Below, piece by piece: positions 51,572-59,621 of a DNA stretch of 64,000 nucleotides. The stretch's first letter is position 1. Each line of letters begins with the position of its first letter. Source of the stretch: Pedobacter sp. UBA4863 (GTDB taxonomy: Bacteria > Bacteroidota > Bacteroidia > Sphingobacteriales > Sphingobacteriaceae); NCBI RefSeq assembly GCF_002399615.1, contig NZ_DHDZ01000040.1, forward strand, positions 78,690 through 142,689, read 5' to 3'. A model generated the notes under the pieces. It made no database searches. It was not told where the DNA came from and saw only the letters and a program-made list of their open reading frames with translations. Made by a program: the position numbers and the translations under genes.

Positions 51572-52132
51572 TTAGGGTATTTTTCCGTTCTCTACATTTG
51601 CGGTTCCAGAGGGCATGGTAATGCTGTAGGTGCTAAAATCTTGCGGTGCCGAAAAACTGGTGCCATTTAAAACGTTGCCATCTTTGGTGGTTACTGTGCC
51701 AGCCGGCGAAGTGTATAAGCGTTTGTTCTCATCCCAAGTTAGCTCTTCGGTAGTAAAAGTCATGTTGTCGGTAACCACTACCACGTTTTTTCTAAAAATA
51801 GTAATTCGCTCGGTTTCTTTGTTAATGGCATAATCTGAAGTAATAGTGCCTTTGTTTTTTAACAAATCATCTAAGAAATAAATTTTTACACCTTTTGGCA
51901 TCTCGCTGTAAGCGCCACCTGCCGATGGGGTAACTTTATCTAAAATAGGAGCGTAGCCTTTTGCCTTTACTTTGGCCGAATCGCTATAAATAACTTCTAC
52001 GCCGTACGTACGGTCTTTAGTTAAGGTAACTTTGTTTGCAGCAATAGACGATACTTTTTTTAAATCATCGCCACCGCAAGAAGAAAACAAGAAGTGAAAA
52101 GTGAAGAGTAAAAAGTAAAAAGTGTTAGGCAT
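51572..52132 (-). CDS. lptC: LPS export ABC transporter periplasmic protein LptC
   Basis: The ATG at 52132 gives a 186-residue lipoprotein (MPNTFYFLLFTFHFLFSSC, lipidated Cys19) followed by the LptC beta-jellyroll: GVEVIYSDSAKVKAKGYAPIL, PKGVKIYFLDD, GTITSDYAINKETERITIFRKNVVVV, TTEELTWDENKRLYTSPAGTVTTKDG (blocks). The frame continues 24 codons upstream (SQWSMVNSRW ...) through junk repeat DNA and is not the true start. Even the signal peptide is encoded by a repeat of TTTTTACTTTTTACTCTTC type. LptC bridges the inner-membrane LPS pump to the periplasmic chain. Confidence 0.85.
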   Translation of the reverse strand: MPNTFYFLLFTFHFLFSSCGGDDLKKVSSIAANKVTLTKDRTYGVEVIYSDSAKVKAKGYAPILDKVTPSAGGAYSEMPKGVKIYFLDDLLKNKGTITSDYAINKETERITIFRKNVVVVTDNMTFTTEELTWDENKRLYTSPAGTVTTKDGNVLNGTSFSAPQDFSTYSITMPSGTANVENGKIP

Positions 52133-52205
52133 TAAGCTCGAAACTCGATGGTAAGGGTTTGTTGCCCATCTACTATTGACCATTGACCACTGACTATTTG
52201 CCATT
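52085..52205. repeat. Low-complexity repeat array at the 5' end of lptC
   Basis: Reading the plus strand: GTGAAAAGTGAAGAGTAAAAAG-type units (52085-52125), then TTGACCATTGACCACTGAC-type units (52180-52200). The first block codes the LptC signal peptide on the minus strand; the second lies upstream of the start codon. Confidence 0.6.
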
Positions 52206-52227
52206 GTTTACAATTCAGCAATGCTGT

Positions 52228-53529
52228 CTAATCAAACCTAAACCTTTGGAACCATCTGTCGTTTAGCATAAAACTAAGGTGGAAGTTTACATAGCGTTCT
52301 TGGATTAAACCATTGTCTATTTTACCTCTTCTGCCTATTTCTGCAGCAACGTTCATTTTATAAAACGATGATCTGGCATAAGACGCTAAAGGCAAACCTA
52401 ACCCAACAGTTACAGCCATTTGTTTTACATCTTCATTGTTCATGTTAACGTATGTTTTGTCGTAGCTGAAACCTAAACGGTAATCTACCCTTTTAAAATA
52501 ACCGTTTATGGCCGATAGGTCTGGTGTAAATTGGCCACCAACCGAAAAGCCATAAGTATCTTGAAGGTTTTGTGCTGTGTTATCTATTGACATTTCGGAC
52601 CATTTGCCCATGCGATAATCTGCACCAAGCAACCATTTGTTCTCTTTTTGTAAGGTAAAGCCAAAGTTGTGCACTAGGGGCAACTTTAATTTAGTTTTTG
52701 CATTTTCGGTAGCGCTAAGCGTATCTATTGCAGACTGTTCGTTACCTTGTTGGTCTTTATGGTAAATGGTAACGTATTGACTTTTTTCTACATTTAACTT
52801 AGCGTTAGATGAACCAGAATAACCCAATACCAACGATGTTTTATTGCCTAAATTAAAATCGTATTGTGCGCCATAGCTATAATTAAGACCGTATATGCTG
52901 TTTTTAAGTTGGTCGCGAGAATTAATTGCGCCAGCATCGGCATATTCGGTAGAGCGGCTTTGAATTAAATTGCCGAAAAGATATTCTACATTGGCGCCAA
53001 GCCTAAAATGATCGCCAAATTGCAAGCCATAGCCTAAATAGGCCTTAGATAGACCACCTTCGCCATTGTAAAGATAATCTACTGTTTTTAGGCTTGTACC
53101 AGTACCTACTGTTGCTGTATTTTTAAAATCGTAGCCCAATTCTGAATAGGGTAAGATACCAATGCTAAGTGCCGATTTTCTGGTTACAGGAAAGGCCATT
53201 GCCACGTGGTTTAAAGAAGAGTTAAAGCTGTTTTCGCTTAAACTGCTAGTTTTTAACTGGGTAATGCTACCCGAAACACCAATATCTAAAGTGGTTAGGT
53301 TAATGCCCGCATAAGATGCTGGGTTTTGCATATTGATGTTATTGATATAGCTAGACCTAAAAACACCTGCAGAAATGCCGCCCATAGCTCTTTGTTGCGG
53401 TAAAACGGCATCCCTAAGATTACCTAAACCAAATTTAGAGTAAGGAGATTGTACGGTTGTTTGTGCATGCGCTCCTAAAGAGAAAACCAGCATACACGCA
53501 ACATATACATACTTAATTTTATTGTTCAT
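52228..53529 (-). CDS. Outer-membrane beta-barrel protein (OmpP1/FadL-like)
   Basis: The ATG at 53529 gives 433 residues with a signal peptide (MNNKIKYVYVACMLVFSLGAHAQ). TVQSPYSKFGLGNLRDAVLPQQRAMGGISAGV and NINMQNPASYAGINLTTLDIGVSG are the start of a Bacteroidota OmpP1/FadL-related barrel family, and the remainder consists of alternating strands to the C-terminus. The frame extends seven codons further upstream, overlapping coaX, but the ATG one base after the coaX stop is better placed. Ligand unknown. Confidence 0.75.
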   Translation of the reverse strand: MNNKIKYVYVACMLVFSLGAHAQTTVQSPYSKFGLGNLRDAVLPQQRAMGGISAGVFRSSYINNINMQNPASYAGINLTTLDIGVSGSITQLKTSSLSENSFNSSLNHVAMAFPVTRKSALSIGILPYSELGYDFKNTATVGTGTSLKTVDYLYNGEGGLSKAYLGYGLQFGDHFRLGANVEYLFGNLIQSRSTEYADAGAINSRDQLKNSIYGLNYSYGAQYDFNLGNKTSLVLGYSGSSNAKLNVEKSQYVTIYHKDQQGNEQSAIDTLSATENAKTKLKLPLVHNFGFTLQKENKWLLGADYRMGKWSEMSIDNTAQNLQDTYGFSVGGQFTPDLSAINGYFKRVDYRLGFSYDKTYVNMNNEDVKQMAVTVGLGLPLASYARSSFYKMNVAAEIGRRGKIDNGLIQERYVNFHLSFMLNDRWFQRFRFD

Positions 53530-53530
53530 T

Positions 53531-54268
53531 TTATAATGTAATAACTTCATTCAATCCTTTTAAAACCAGATAGGGTTCGTGAGTAATCTGGGCGGCAAAT
53601 ATGCTATTTTTTAATTGCTTGGTCAAAAAAAGCGAGTCGCCACCGGTTAATATTACTTTTAAATTTTTATTTCTTTTATGTTCTATGGCAATAAATCCTT
53701 CAATTTCATTAACGGCTCCTTGTAAAACACCGCGTTTAATGGCATTTTGGGTATTGGTGCCTTCTGCAATTTCGGTTTGCGCTTTATTCCAGTTAACCAA
53801 AGGCAGGCGTCCGGTATAATGGTTTAAAGCGTTAAAACGCATATTTAAACCTAAGCTTATACTTCCTCCAAAGTATTCGTCGGTTGCGGTAAGCACATCG
53901 TAAGTAATGCAGGTCCCGGCATCAATCATCAATGTATTACTGCCCCTATATAAACAATGCGCCGCTATTACTTTTGCCCACCTGTCTAAGCCTAAGGTGG
54001 TAGGGCTTTCATAGTGGCTTTTTACTTCTCCAGTTATTGCAGTGCCGAAACGGGTATAACGGGTATTTTTTTTCAGCAATGTTTCTAAATTTTCAATCTG
54101 GTTGCTCACGCTAGAAACTGTCGAATTTTCTATCCGATATTCGTTAATGAGGTTTAAGAGGCCGTTCTCTTCTACTTTTTCAAGCTGCTCGAAATGAATG
54201 AGTTCTTTTTGCTCAAAGACTGCTAGTTTGCTAAAAGTGTTGCCAATATCTATAACCAGATTACGCAT
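53531..54268 (-). CDS. coaX: Type III pantothenate kinase
   Basis: First step of coenzyme A synthesis, phosphorylating pantothenate. The 245-residue protein begins MRNLVIDIGNTFSKLAVFE with the P-loop-like DIGNTxxK of the ASKHA fold, and has YESPTTLGLDRWAKVIAAH, TLMIDAGTCITYDVL (the catalytic and K+ region), GGSISLGLNMRFNALNHYTGRLP and LTGGDS. ATG at 54268. It is followed after one base by the outer-membrane protein gene, then lptC, a common order in this phylum. Confidence 0.95.
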   Translation of the reverse strand: MRNLVIDIGNTFSKLAVFEQKELIHFEQLEKVEENGLLNLINEYRIENSTVSSVSNQIENLETLLKKNTRYTRFGTAITGEVKSHYESPTTLGLDRWAKVIAAHCLYRGSNTLMIDAGTCITYDVLTATDEYFGGSISLGLNMRFNALNHYTGRLPLVNWNKAQTEIAEGTNTQNAIKRGVLQGAVNEIEGFIAIEHKRNKNLKVILTGGDSLFLTKQLKNSIFAAQITHEPYLVLKGLNEVITL

Positions 54269-54421
54269 CAATATTTACTTAACAAACCATAAATTACGAA
54301 TAGGAAGAAACATCGTTATCAGTTTCATGCCACAAAGCTATTAATCTTTGACAAGTTTCGAGGTATCAATTTGTTAAAAAAGGTTAAAGAGCCACAAATA
54401 GTCCGAGGTCGGAAAGTCAGC

Positions 54422-54485
54422 TGTCCGAAGCCGTAATGCTTATGGGAGTATGGCGCATAGGGCTTGGGGATTTTATCTTCGGACA
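54422..54485. repeat. Inverted repeat and TCGGA-type repeats downstream of the DUF6427-like gene
   Basis: TGTCCGAAG (54422-54430) and CTTCGGACA (54477-54485) are exact inverted copies 46 bases apart; GTCCGAGGTCGGAAAGTC lies just before. It sits in the 226 bases between the membrane-protein gene end and coaX. Confidence 0.4.
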
Positions 54486-54494
54486 TCGAACTTT

Positions 54495-55472
54495 TTAAAC
54501 AAACAGAAAGTACTGAATACAGATAACTAAAACGACAAACAATGTTTCATATAGCCATCTTTTTTTAGCATTAGAGAAATAATAGGCCAACAACACAGCT
54601 CCAGGGGGTACGCAAAGTAGAAAATGAGCTAAAGTTACCCCCCGTTTTGTATAGAAGCTTAAAGCGCTTACTACAAACATAAAAAACAACATTTGAAACG
54701 CTTTACGGGTACTAATAAAACTCCTAAAAAAGTTTTCTCGTAGTTGAATAACGGCCATAATCATGATGATGCCTACTGGTATTAACACCAAATAATCGTT
54801 ATAGTTAATTTGTAGATTGCTCGGGAACTTATTGGTTAGTGGTTGCCAAATAACCATAAAGTGCTTAATGTTGTCGTTTAAGTAATAAAAAACAGCCACT
54901 ACTATAAAGATGGTTAAAAAGCCCATGATGCCGGAAATCCATTCACGCCAGTTGAAGGGACGATACATTAACAGGCTTAACCACAGCATTAACAACAATA
55001 AAATAAACGGAAAATAGATGAGCGTACCAATGGCAATCAGCATACCTACATCGAACATAATGCTCATGGCACTGGTAGCTTTTGATAATTTGAGAAACTT
55101 ATCTATAATCACTATGATTAAAAAATTGCAGATTAAAGCAGGACTGAGTACAAAAAACTGAAGAAACAAACTAGTGCCCGTAACGTATAGCAAAGCTGGC
55201 AAGTAGCTGGGTTTGGCCAATAAGCCGTGGTTGTTTATAATTCTGTTAAAAATAAGTGCTTGTACCAAAGTAAAGCATGCGGCAAGAATCACATTTGCCT
55301 CCACAGAAAGCGGGTTTTTGGGAAGGTTGATGAATAGCTTGGTATAGGGTTCTAATATTTCAAAAGATAATTCGGGAGGTAGGTTAAAAAAAATGGCAAT
55401 ACGCATAAAAATGGCGTAAGCTACCAATAGCAACAAATTAAGTGGATGTAAATTTCTAAACTGATTAATCAT
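54495..55472 (-). CDS. Polytopic membrane protein, DUF6427-like
   Basis: A 325-residue, strongly hydrophobic protein with about nine to ten membrane segments. The N-terminus FRNLHPLNLLLLVAYAIFMRIAIFFNLPP, the short charged loop MYRPFNWREWISGIMGF and the C-terminal YFSNAKKRWLYETLFV block agree with a Bacteroidota membrane family of unknown function that I recall as DUF6427. ATG start. It follows the glycosyltransferase gene on the same strand after 86 bases. Confidence 0.7.
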   Translation of the reverse strand: MINQFRNLHPLNLLLLVAYAIFMRIAIFFNLPPELSFEILEPYTKLFINLPKNPLSVEANVILAACFTLVQALIFNRIINNHGLLAKPSYLPALLYVTGTSLFLQFFVLSPALICNFLIIVIIDKFLKLSKATSAMSIMFDVGMLIAIGTLIYFPFILLLLMLWLSLLMYRPFNWREWISGIMGFLTIFIVVAVFYYLNDNIKHFMVIWQPLTNKFPSNLQINYNDYLVLIPVGIIMIMAVIQLRENFFRSFISTRKAFQMLFFMFVVSALSFYTKRGVTLAHFLLCVPPGAVLLAYYFSNAKKRWLYETLFVVLVICIQYFLFV

Positions 55473-55558
55473 GCCAAGTTGAAAGTAAAAAGTTGAAGGT
55501 AGAAAGAATGTGTGGCACCTTAATCCTTTAACTTAAACCTGCAACAAAGTAAAGCAAT

Positions 55559-56545
55559 TTATCTGGCAAAAGTATTTACGGTATGTGCAATAATTGCAGC
55601 CGTTTCGTCAGGGAAATCGAACCGGTGCTCTTGTGGGTTGGCTACAAAGTTTTTTAAAATAGGCACCCAATTGTGGTTGCTGCCCCAAATTACTGGTAAT
55701 CCGAATTGCTTTAAGGCATAAGCGTTGCATTGCTGTTCGTACTGAAAACGCATTGGTGCAACCAGTAATTTTTTGCCCAAATGTAAGGCTTCTGCCGGCC
55801 CCTCGAAACCGCCACCGGTAAAAACGCCTTCGCAGCTCGCCATGCTTTTATTAAACTTCTCGTTGTTAATAGGCTCAACAAATACGTTTCCATTTGCATA
55901 GGCTATTTTGGTATGTTTAGAAAAAACTTCCCAGCGTACCTGCGGAATTTGCTGCAATACATTTACCAAATCTTTGTCGTCAATTGCAGGCAGGTAAACG
56001 GTATAATGCCCTAAATTAGTTGGTCTTAATTGTCTAATCTCGCTTCTAATTACAGGTTTATAGATAAAATCGTCATACCTGTCGAAATGGAAACCGATAT
56101 GATGGGTAGTTGGGGCATATCGGCTTAAAATTAGCTTCCCCCAGTCTGTCGTTTTTGGGCGGGGCACCTTTTTAGATTTAAAAGCCGCCTGATGGCTTAG
56201 CGAAATACTCTCTATGTTTTGCAGTTTACAAGCCCAAGCAGAAATAGGTTCAAAATCGTTTAAAATAAGGTTGTATTCGCGTAGCGGAATAACTTTCATG
56301 TCTTTTCTAAACTGGAAAAGATCCATGTTCTTCCAAGTTTTATAATGATCTACGCCACCTTTTTTCCCGAATATGAAACTGAAACCATGAAAGTTGTACT
56401 TAATTTCTTGGGCTAGCTTTACATCAACCTGTGTGCCCGAAATCAGTAAATCTACTTGGCCATGTTGTTGTAAAAGCGGAACTATTTCTCTCGCTCTGCT
56501 CACATGCCCATTGCCCGTTCCTTGTATGGCATAAAGTATCTTCAT
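55559..56545 (-). CDS. GT-B glycosyltransferase family protein
   Basis: The 328-residue protein starts ILYAIQGTGNGHVSRAREIVPLLQQ, the glycine-rich N-terminal loop of MurG/UGT-like GT-B enzymes, and has the C-terminal nucleotide-sugar-binding part GVFTGGGFEGPAEALHLGKKLLVAPMRFQYEQQCNA. Soluble, probably peripheral on the inner face of the membrane. Acceptor and donor are unknown. It follows the metallophosphoesterase gene on the same strand, a pairing that suggests a lipid- or polysaccharide-related role. Confidence 0.82.
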   Translation of the reverse strand: MKILYAIQGTGNGHVSRAREIVPLLQQHGQVDLLISGTQVDVKLAQEIKYNFHGFSFIFGKKGGVDHYKTWKNMDLFQFRKDMKVIPLREYNLILNDFEPISAWACKLQNIESISLSHQAAFKSKKVPRPKTTDWGKLILSRYAPTTHHIGFHFDRYDDFIYKPVIRSEIRQLRPTNLGHYTVYLPAIDDKDLVNVLQQIPQVRWEVFSKHTKIAYANGNVFVEPINNEKFNKSMASCEGVFTGGGFEGPAEALHLGKKLLVAPMRFQYEQQCNAYALKQFGLPVIWGSNHNWVPILKNFVANPQEHRFDFPDETAAIIAHTVNTFAR

Positions 56546-56656
56546 TTGGCTTCTAATATCTGTATTTTTCAGAAGTATTTATAGTTTTAATTGAATCTGT
56601 CTTAACTTTATTTTCCTTTGGTTTTATAGTCGATAAAATTATGATGATTTTAGGTG

Positions 56657-57493
56657 CTAGGCTATTTCTATTTTAATTTTCTGCAATAAAATATTTACAT
56701 CTAGCTTGCTGGTTAAGTCTTCTCCGTCTTCTATCTCGTCTTTTGTAAAATTACGAGCGTCGTATTTAAAAACCGCCCAATTACCCTTGTTGTACTCTAA
56801 GGCGGTTAGGTTTTCTATCCAGTCGCCACTGTTTAAATACATAACTCCGCCATTTTCTGTTAAAATATTTATTTTTTCTGGGTGATGGATGTGCCCACAA
56901 ACTACATACTGATAACCGTTTTCTATGGCAATTTCTGCAGCTGTTTCTTCAAAACTATTGATGAATTTAACAGCATCCTTAAACTTGGTTTTAATTTTTT
57001 TAGAGAAGCTCATTTTTTCCTTGCCCCAAAAAGTAAGCAATGAGTTTACAATACTATTCAATAAAATTAAGCTGTCGTAACCAATTGCGCCCAACTTTGC
57101 CAACCACTTGGAGTGTTGCATGGTTACATCGAAGATATCGCCATGAAAAAACCAGGCTTTTTTCCCGTCAAGCTCCATCACTAATTTATTTTGGAGGTAG
57201 AACGATCCCAGGTTCATATCTGCAAATTTGCGTAAGAGCTCATCGTGGTTGCCGGTAAGGTAATATACATTTACGCCCTCTACTACAAACTTCATGAGTT
57301 TTCGTACTATTTTCATGTGTGTTTCTGGCCAATAACGCTTACTAAACTGCCAAATATCAATAATATCGCCATTTAGAATAAGTGTTTTTGGCTTAATGCT
57401 TTTTAGGTATTTTAACAGTTCTTTGGCTTGGCAGCCATAGGTGCCCAAATGTACATCAGAAATTACGGCAATTTCTACATTCCTTTTTTCCAT
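56657..57493 (-). CDS. LpxH-like metallophosphoesterase
   Basis: The 278-residue protein has all calcineurin-type metal motifs: ISDVHLG (Asp, His), NGDIIDIWQF (Asp), TGNHDE (Asn, His), FHGDIFD and VCGHIHHP (His pair). It resembles UDP-2,3-diacylglucosamine diphosphatases of lipid A synthesis, but several paralogues exist in this phylum, so the substrate is open. ATG start. It precedes the glycosyltransferase gene on the same strand. Confidence 0.82.
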   Translation of the reverse strand: MEKRNVEIAVISDVHLGTYGCQAKELLKYLKSIKPKTLILNGDIIDIWQFSKRYWPETHMKIVRKLMKFVVEGVNVYYLTGNHDELLRKFADMNLGSFYLQNKLVMELDGKKAWFFHGDIFDVTMQHSKWLAKLGAIGYDSLILLNSIVNSLLTFWGKEKMSFSKKIKTKFKDAVKFINSFEETAAEIAIENGYQYVVCGHIHHPEKINILTENGGVMYLNSGDWIENLTALEYNKGNWAVFKYDARNFTKDEIEDGEDLTSKLDVNILLQKIKIEIA

Positions 57494-57559
57494 AAGCTAG
57501 TTTTAAAAGGCAAAAAAGACAGGGTTACTAACGGAAAGTTCAATTTATTGGTTCAAGTT

Positions 57560-57655
57560 TTATTCATCTTCTTCTTCGCTAACGATTAACTCGTACGGAC
57601 TAAAGAAAAAGGCTACTACAGCAACTAAACCTACAAATAGCAACAGTTCAAGCAT
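57560..57655 (-). CDS. 31-residue single-helix membrane peptide
   Basis: An ATG at 57655 opens 31 codons ending TAA at 57560. The product is one hydrophobic helix (LELLLFVGLVAVVAFFFS, residues 2-19), then PYELIV and a strongly acidic tail SEEEDE. It would insert with the acidic tail on one side of the membrane. There is no overlap with other genes, and it lies 67 bases upstream of the LpxH-like gene on the same strand. Too short for family recognition; composition and reading-frame logic are the only evidence. Confidence 0.5.
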   Translation of the reverse strand: MLELLLFVGLVAVVAFFFSPYELIVSEEEDE

Positions 57656-57862
57656 TTTTAACTATTATCTTCTGCAAAAATCTTTAGTGCCGATTAACTG
57701 AGTGTTAAGGCATCGTTATGTTTTTTTGAGAAGTAAATGTTGTGGTTCTTTTCTACCGATGAAACCTGTGCCACAAGCATACCATAAGAAGATAGAAATC
57801 AACGTTTAAATCCGGCTTCACCTCAATAGGATTTGGGTAACAGTGTAGGTGCATAAAACTTC

Positions 57863-57893
57863 TTGCGCAAACCAATCAAAATAGTTATCCTTG
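57863..57893 (+). promoter_or_regulatory. Promoter of the acyltransferase gene
   Basis: TTG (57863-57865), 20-base spacer, TATCCTTG (57886-57893), one base off TAnnTTTG. The ATG is 20 bases further. Confidence 0.5.
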
Positions 57894-57912
57894 AAACTTT
57901 ATCCAAAGTCAA

Positions 57913-58980
57913 ATGAGTAACCTTTCTTCTTCCGTAGCACTGAACACAAAAAAGCATTTCGAAATTTTAGATGGCTTGCGTGGTATTGCCGCACTTGGTG
58001 TAGTAGTATTTCATTTTATTGAAATGTACACCCCACATCCTGATGATTTGATAGCTCATGCTTATTTAGCCGTAGATTTTTTCTTCTGCCTATCGGGTTT
58101 TGTGGTTGCCTATGCTTACGACGACAGGTTACCAAAAATGGGATTGAAGACATTTTTTAAACAGCGATTAATTAGGTTGCATCCCTTAGTAGTTTTAGGT
58201 ACGATATTAGGTTTGTTAGGCTTTATCTTTGATCCGTTTGGTACCCAATGGGAAACTTACAGTGGTTGGACAATGGTGTTACTTTTTTTGGCCTCAATTT
58301 TAATGATCCCTTATCCAATAATTGCAGAAAGAGCTTTCAATAATTTTGGATTAAATGCACCAGCTTGGACACTTTTTTGGGAATATGTAGCCAATATGGT
58401 GTATGCATTGGTACTGCATAGACTAAAAAGAACTTGGTTATTACTATTAGCCTTGTTGGCTGCAATTGTGCTGTTTTACATTTCTAGGTCGGCAGGCAAT
58501 ATTAGTGGCGGTTGGGCAGGCAACAACTTTTGGCACGGAGGGGCTAGGGTAGCTTTTTCATTTTTAGCGGGCATGTGCGTATTCCGTTATCAAGCCATTA
58601 TTAAAAACAAATTGGGTTTCCCTTCATTGGCATTATTACTTGCCTTGGCTTTCTTTGTACCTTATAACGATAACTGGAATTGGTTTGTAGAGCCTTTGAT
58701 TATTGTTTTTTACTTTCCGTTTTTGGTGGCTTTGGGAGCGGGTGCTGTGCTAAACCCAGCGCACCAAGGTGTTTGCAGGTTATCGGGGCAGCTTTCTTAC
58801 CCACTTTATATTACCCATTATTTTGTACTTTGGGCATTTGGTAATTATTACGCACAAGCGCAGCCTAGTCACCAGACCTTAGCTTGGGTAATACCATCAT
58901 TAATTATAGGGCAAATAATTATTGCCTATTTGGCCATGAAGTTCTATGATTTGCCAATTAGAAAATGGCTTTCGAGATAA
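57913..58980 (+). CDS. Acyltransferase family 3 membrane protein
   Basis: A 355-residue integral membrane protein with about ten helices. The N-terminus FEILDGLRGIAALGVVVFHF carries the hallmark Arg and His of acyltransferase-3 proteins (OafA type), followed by FFFCLSGFVVAYAYDDR, the second conserved block. Such enzymes O-acylate sugars of LPS, exopolysaccharide or other envelope molecules. Substrate unknown. ATG start. Its stop codon directly abuts that of the converging DUF4834 gene. Confidence 0.88.
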   Translation: MSNLSSSVALNTKKHFEILDGLRGIAALGVVVFHFIEMYTPHPDDLIAHAYLAVDFFFCLSGFVVAYAYDDRLPKMGLKTFFKQRLIRLHPLVVLGTILGLLGFIFDPFGTQWETYSGWTMVLLFLASILMIPYPIIAERAFNNFGLNAPAWTLFWEYVANMVYALVLHRLKRTWLLLLALLAAIVLFYISRSAGNISGGWAGNNFWHGGARVAFSFLAGMCVFRYQAIIKNKLGFPSLALLLALAFFVPYNDNWNWFVEPLIIVFYFPFLVALGAGAVLNPAHQGVCRLSGQLSYPLYITHYFVLWAFGNYYAQAQPSHQTLAWVIPSLIIGQIIIAYLAMKFYDLPIRKWLSR

Positions 58981-59232
58981 CTATTTTACTTCTTCGTAAT
59001 CTACAAATTCGCCTAATTTATCTGCGTTGCCTTTTCTTTTTTCTTTTTCGGGCATGTGGTCTATAGAAATAGTACCCTCTGGCCTAGCTGGGCGTTGTTG
59101 CTGGCCTGTGGCCTGTTGCTGCATTTTGCCAAAGGCATTTCTAATTACGGCAGGAAAAATCATCCTTACCAGTAATCTAATTACCCATAAAACAATAATT
59201 GCTATTAATAGAAAATTTAAAATATATCCCAT
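58981..59232 (-). CDS. DUF4834 family small membrane protein
   Basis: An 83-residue protein with one membrane helix (ILNFLLIAIIVLWVIRLLVRMIFPAVI, about 4-30), a Gln-rich linker (KMQQQATGQQQ), and the conserved tail EGTISIDHMPEKEKRKGNADKLGEFVDYEEV that marks DUF4834. Function unknown. ATG start. The gene ends with no gap against the acyltransferase stop codon. Confidence 0.82.
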   Translation of the reverse strand: MGYILNFLLIAIIVLWVIRLLVRMIFPAVIRNAFGKMQQQATGQQQRPARPEGTISIDHMPEKEKRKGNADKLGEFVDYEEVK

Positions 59233-59348
59233 TTTTTATAGTATTACTACAAATATAGACTTTGCGCTTTAGTTTTTGTTTCAAATAACGGTTTTCATTG
59301 CAATTTCATTACAATTGAGCTGCTGTTTAATTCATTTGTTACAAAAAG

Positions 59349-59549
59349 TCAATCTTCTTCCACTATTTCACAAACCCTACCTATCTGCCCATCTTCTAGC
59401 CGTACCTTTATTCCTCTAGAATGAAAAGCTGAGGAAGTCAATAATTTTTCTACCACACCGTAAGTTACGTTTCCGTTTCTTTGGTCTTTTTTAAGGATGA
59501 TGCCCACTTCTAAACCTGGGTATATATCTTTTCTGTTTTGTCCTTGCAT
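59349..59549 (-). CDS. YwbE family protein
   Basis: The 66-residue protein matches YwbE throughout: NRKDIYPGLEVGIILKKDQRNGNVTYGVVEKLLTSSAFHSRGIKVRLEDGQIGRV (in family blocks). The family is a small beta-rich protein of unknown role found in many bacteria. ATG start. It lies 72 bases downstream of uvrB on the same strand. Confidence 0.92.
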   Translation of the reverse strand: MQGQNRKDIYPGLEVGIILKKDQRNGNVTYGVVEKLLTSSAFHSRGIKVRLEDGQIGRVCEIVEED

Positions 59550-59621
59550 AAATTAGTTCTGGTTGATTAGCCATTGGCTCAATAGACATATTAAAACGTA
59601 GCATTTATGACGTAAAACTTA

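Noticed and set aside
51572..52204. 24-codon upstream extension of lptC
   Set aside because: Translation of TTGACCATTGACCACTG-type repeats; a lipoprotein signal begins at the internal ATG.
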